Shown piece by piece: positions 63,413 to 64,000 of a DNA stretch of 64,000 nucleotides. The position numbers were made by a program, and so were the translations under genes. Below the pieces are notes generated by a model. It searched no databases. It was not told the origin of the DNA and worked only from the letters and a program-made list of their open reading frames with translations. Within the stretch, counting starts at the first letter, position 1; every line of letters begins with the position of its first letter. The DNA is from Pseudomonas citri (lineage in GTDB: Bacteria; Pseudomonadota; Gammaproteobacteria; Pseudomonadales; Pseudomonadaceae). The stretch spans positions 1 through 64,000 of the forward strand of contig NZ_JAODAB010000003.1 of the NCBI RefSeq assembly GCF_025336485.1, written 5' to 3'.

Positions 63413-64000
63413 ATGGACGATGACAAGCCAACTGACACAGAGAAAAACGAAGACAACAAAGAAAGTATCTCCAAAGCTGACTGGCCGGACAAACCTACCA
63501 GTGTCTTCCAGTATGGATTGATTGTTGGCTTCGCGCTGATTCTCTTGGGGGGAATCCCCATGGCGATTAATCCATTTAGTTGGGTTGTCGAGGTTTTTAT
63601 AATTTGTACGGGCCTCAGCATTATATTCGGCGCTTTTGGTTCTCGTGCGAAGATCAGCGTCCTAGGAGAAACAGGGGCTTTACTCGGTGTGGCTGCGATT
63701 GCGGTAATAGTGTTCATGGTGCTGATCGATCAAGTTTCGGAAAGATATGTTCATGTACGAATCATAGGGGATGTAAAAGCAAAACAGGTGAAAACGGTCG
63801 AGCTCGCCGGAGATCAACCGTACGCCGGAGGAATGTTACGAGGCCAGGACTCCTGGGATTTCTATATTTTCGGCGGGCAGATTAAAAACTCAACGCTGAG
63901 TCTGCGTATCGAGCCGCTGGGAGATGCAGGTGAAGTTTACTTCGAATGCATCGACGTCAAAAAAGTCTCTCCATACTTGGCCTCAGGAAAAACGCTCACA
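63413..64000 (+). CDS. Membrane protein, 5' part (continues beyond window)
   Basis: An open frame of 196 codons with no stop before the window ends. The start ATG at 63413 follows GGGGTGATGAC. The first 30 residues are charged (MDDDKPTDTEKNEDNKES), then three hydrophobic segments follow (about residues 35-55 LIVGFALILLGGIPMAI, 60-76 VVEVFIICTGLSIIFG and 82-103 GALLGVAAIAVIVFMVLI). A soluble domain follows, with short strands such as YVHVRIIGDVKA. Family not recognised. Confidence 0.7.
   Translation, partial: MDDDKPTDTEKNEDNKESISKADWPDKPTSVFQYGLIVGFALILLGGIPMAINPFSWVVEVFIICTGLSIIFGAFGSRAKISVLGETGALLGVAAIAVIVFMVLIDQVSERYVHVRIIGDVKAKQVKTVELAGDQPYAGGMLRGQDSWDFYIFGGQIKNSTLSLRIEPLGDAGEVYFECIDVKKVSPYLASGKTLT

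Noticed and set aside
1..64000. tRNA, rRNA, riboswitch or CRISPR elements
   Set aside because: No clear cloverleaf, rRNA-like, riboswitch core or regularly spaced repeats were noticed; small RNAs cannot be excluded by eye.

Overview
The window looks like a chromosomal stretch of a Pseudomonas of the fluorescens/koreensis type. This rests on codon usage and GC content, on the gene families present (DUF5329, IS66 remnant, NtrC-type regulators with sigma-54 promoters, MacAB-type export) and on a norR/norVW locus. No rRNA, tRNA or CRISPR array was seen. Function calls come from reading translated sequence and motifs; no database search was possible.

Layout. (1) 1-1.6 kb: the 3' part of an unidentified gene and an HD-domain phosphohydrolase. 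(2) 1.7-23.5 kb, all on the minus strand: a probably co-directional locus. Reading leftwards it has two aegerolysin-like small beta proteins, an unrecognised 432-residue protein, a secreted DNase I/CdtB-like nuclease coupled to a secreted 211-residue protein, a 1208-residue beta-rich protein coupled to a giant 4341-residue LysM-rich protein, and a clan GH-A-like glycoside hydrolase. I know of no described system with this composition. (3) 24-25 kb: a scarred boundary with DUF5329, a truncated 2-hydroxycarboxylate transporter and an IS66 transposase fragment.

(4) 25.1-56.8 kb: a large and apparently undescribed biosynthetic gene cluster using free-standing carrier proteins. The plus-strand operon (25.1-43.4 kb) has a carrier protein, a BtrK/LysA-like PLP decarboxylase and an acyl-CoA ligase-like ANL enzyme. 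It also has a second carrier protein, two DltA-like adenylation enzymes, a VOC protein, two acyl-CoA dehydrogenases, an alpha/beta hydrolase, a P450 and a MupA/BtrO-like flavin monooxygenase. Its most striking content is KAS-III-like proteins: two pairs, each one active-site-containing and one Cys-less subunit (PqsC/PqsB-like), and one stand-alone enzyme. A minus-strand block (43.5-51.4 kb) supplies a phosphopantetheinyl transferase, an NtrB/NtrC-like two-component system and a MacAB-type tripartite exporter. An AraC-type regulator is divergent from the exporter, and good sigma-54 promoters face both ways between them. A second minus-strand block (56.8-52.5 kb) adds another KAS-III-like protein, a third carrier protein, a half-length acyl-CoA dehydrogenase, a MATE exporter and another hydrolase.

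A plausible reading of (4), by inference: amino acids are loaded onto the carrier proteins, one is decarboxylated there, others are oxidised by the dehydrogenases, and the KAS-III-like enzymes join the acyl units. The P450 and flavin monooxygenase then oxidise the product, which MATE and MacAB pumps export under control of the NtrC-like and AraC-like regulators. The product cannot be named from sequence.

(5) 57-62 kb: a nitric-oxide detoxification locus (norR divergent from norVW) with three NorR-type sites and a perfect sigma-54 promoter. A second, geometrically identical three-site array lies downstream of norR and points at a glycine-zipper protein gene. (6) 62.3-64 kb: a DapA-family aldolase and the 5' part of a membrane-protein gene that runs off the window.
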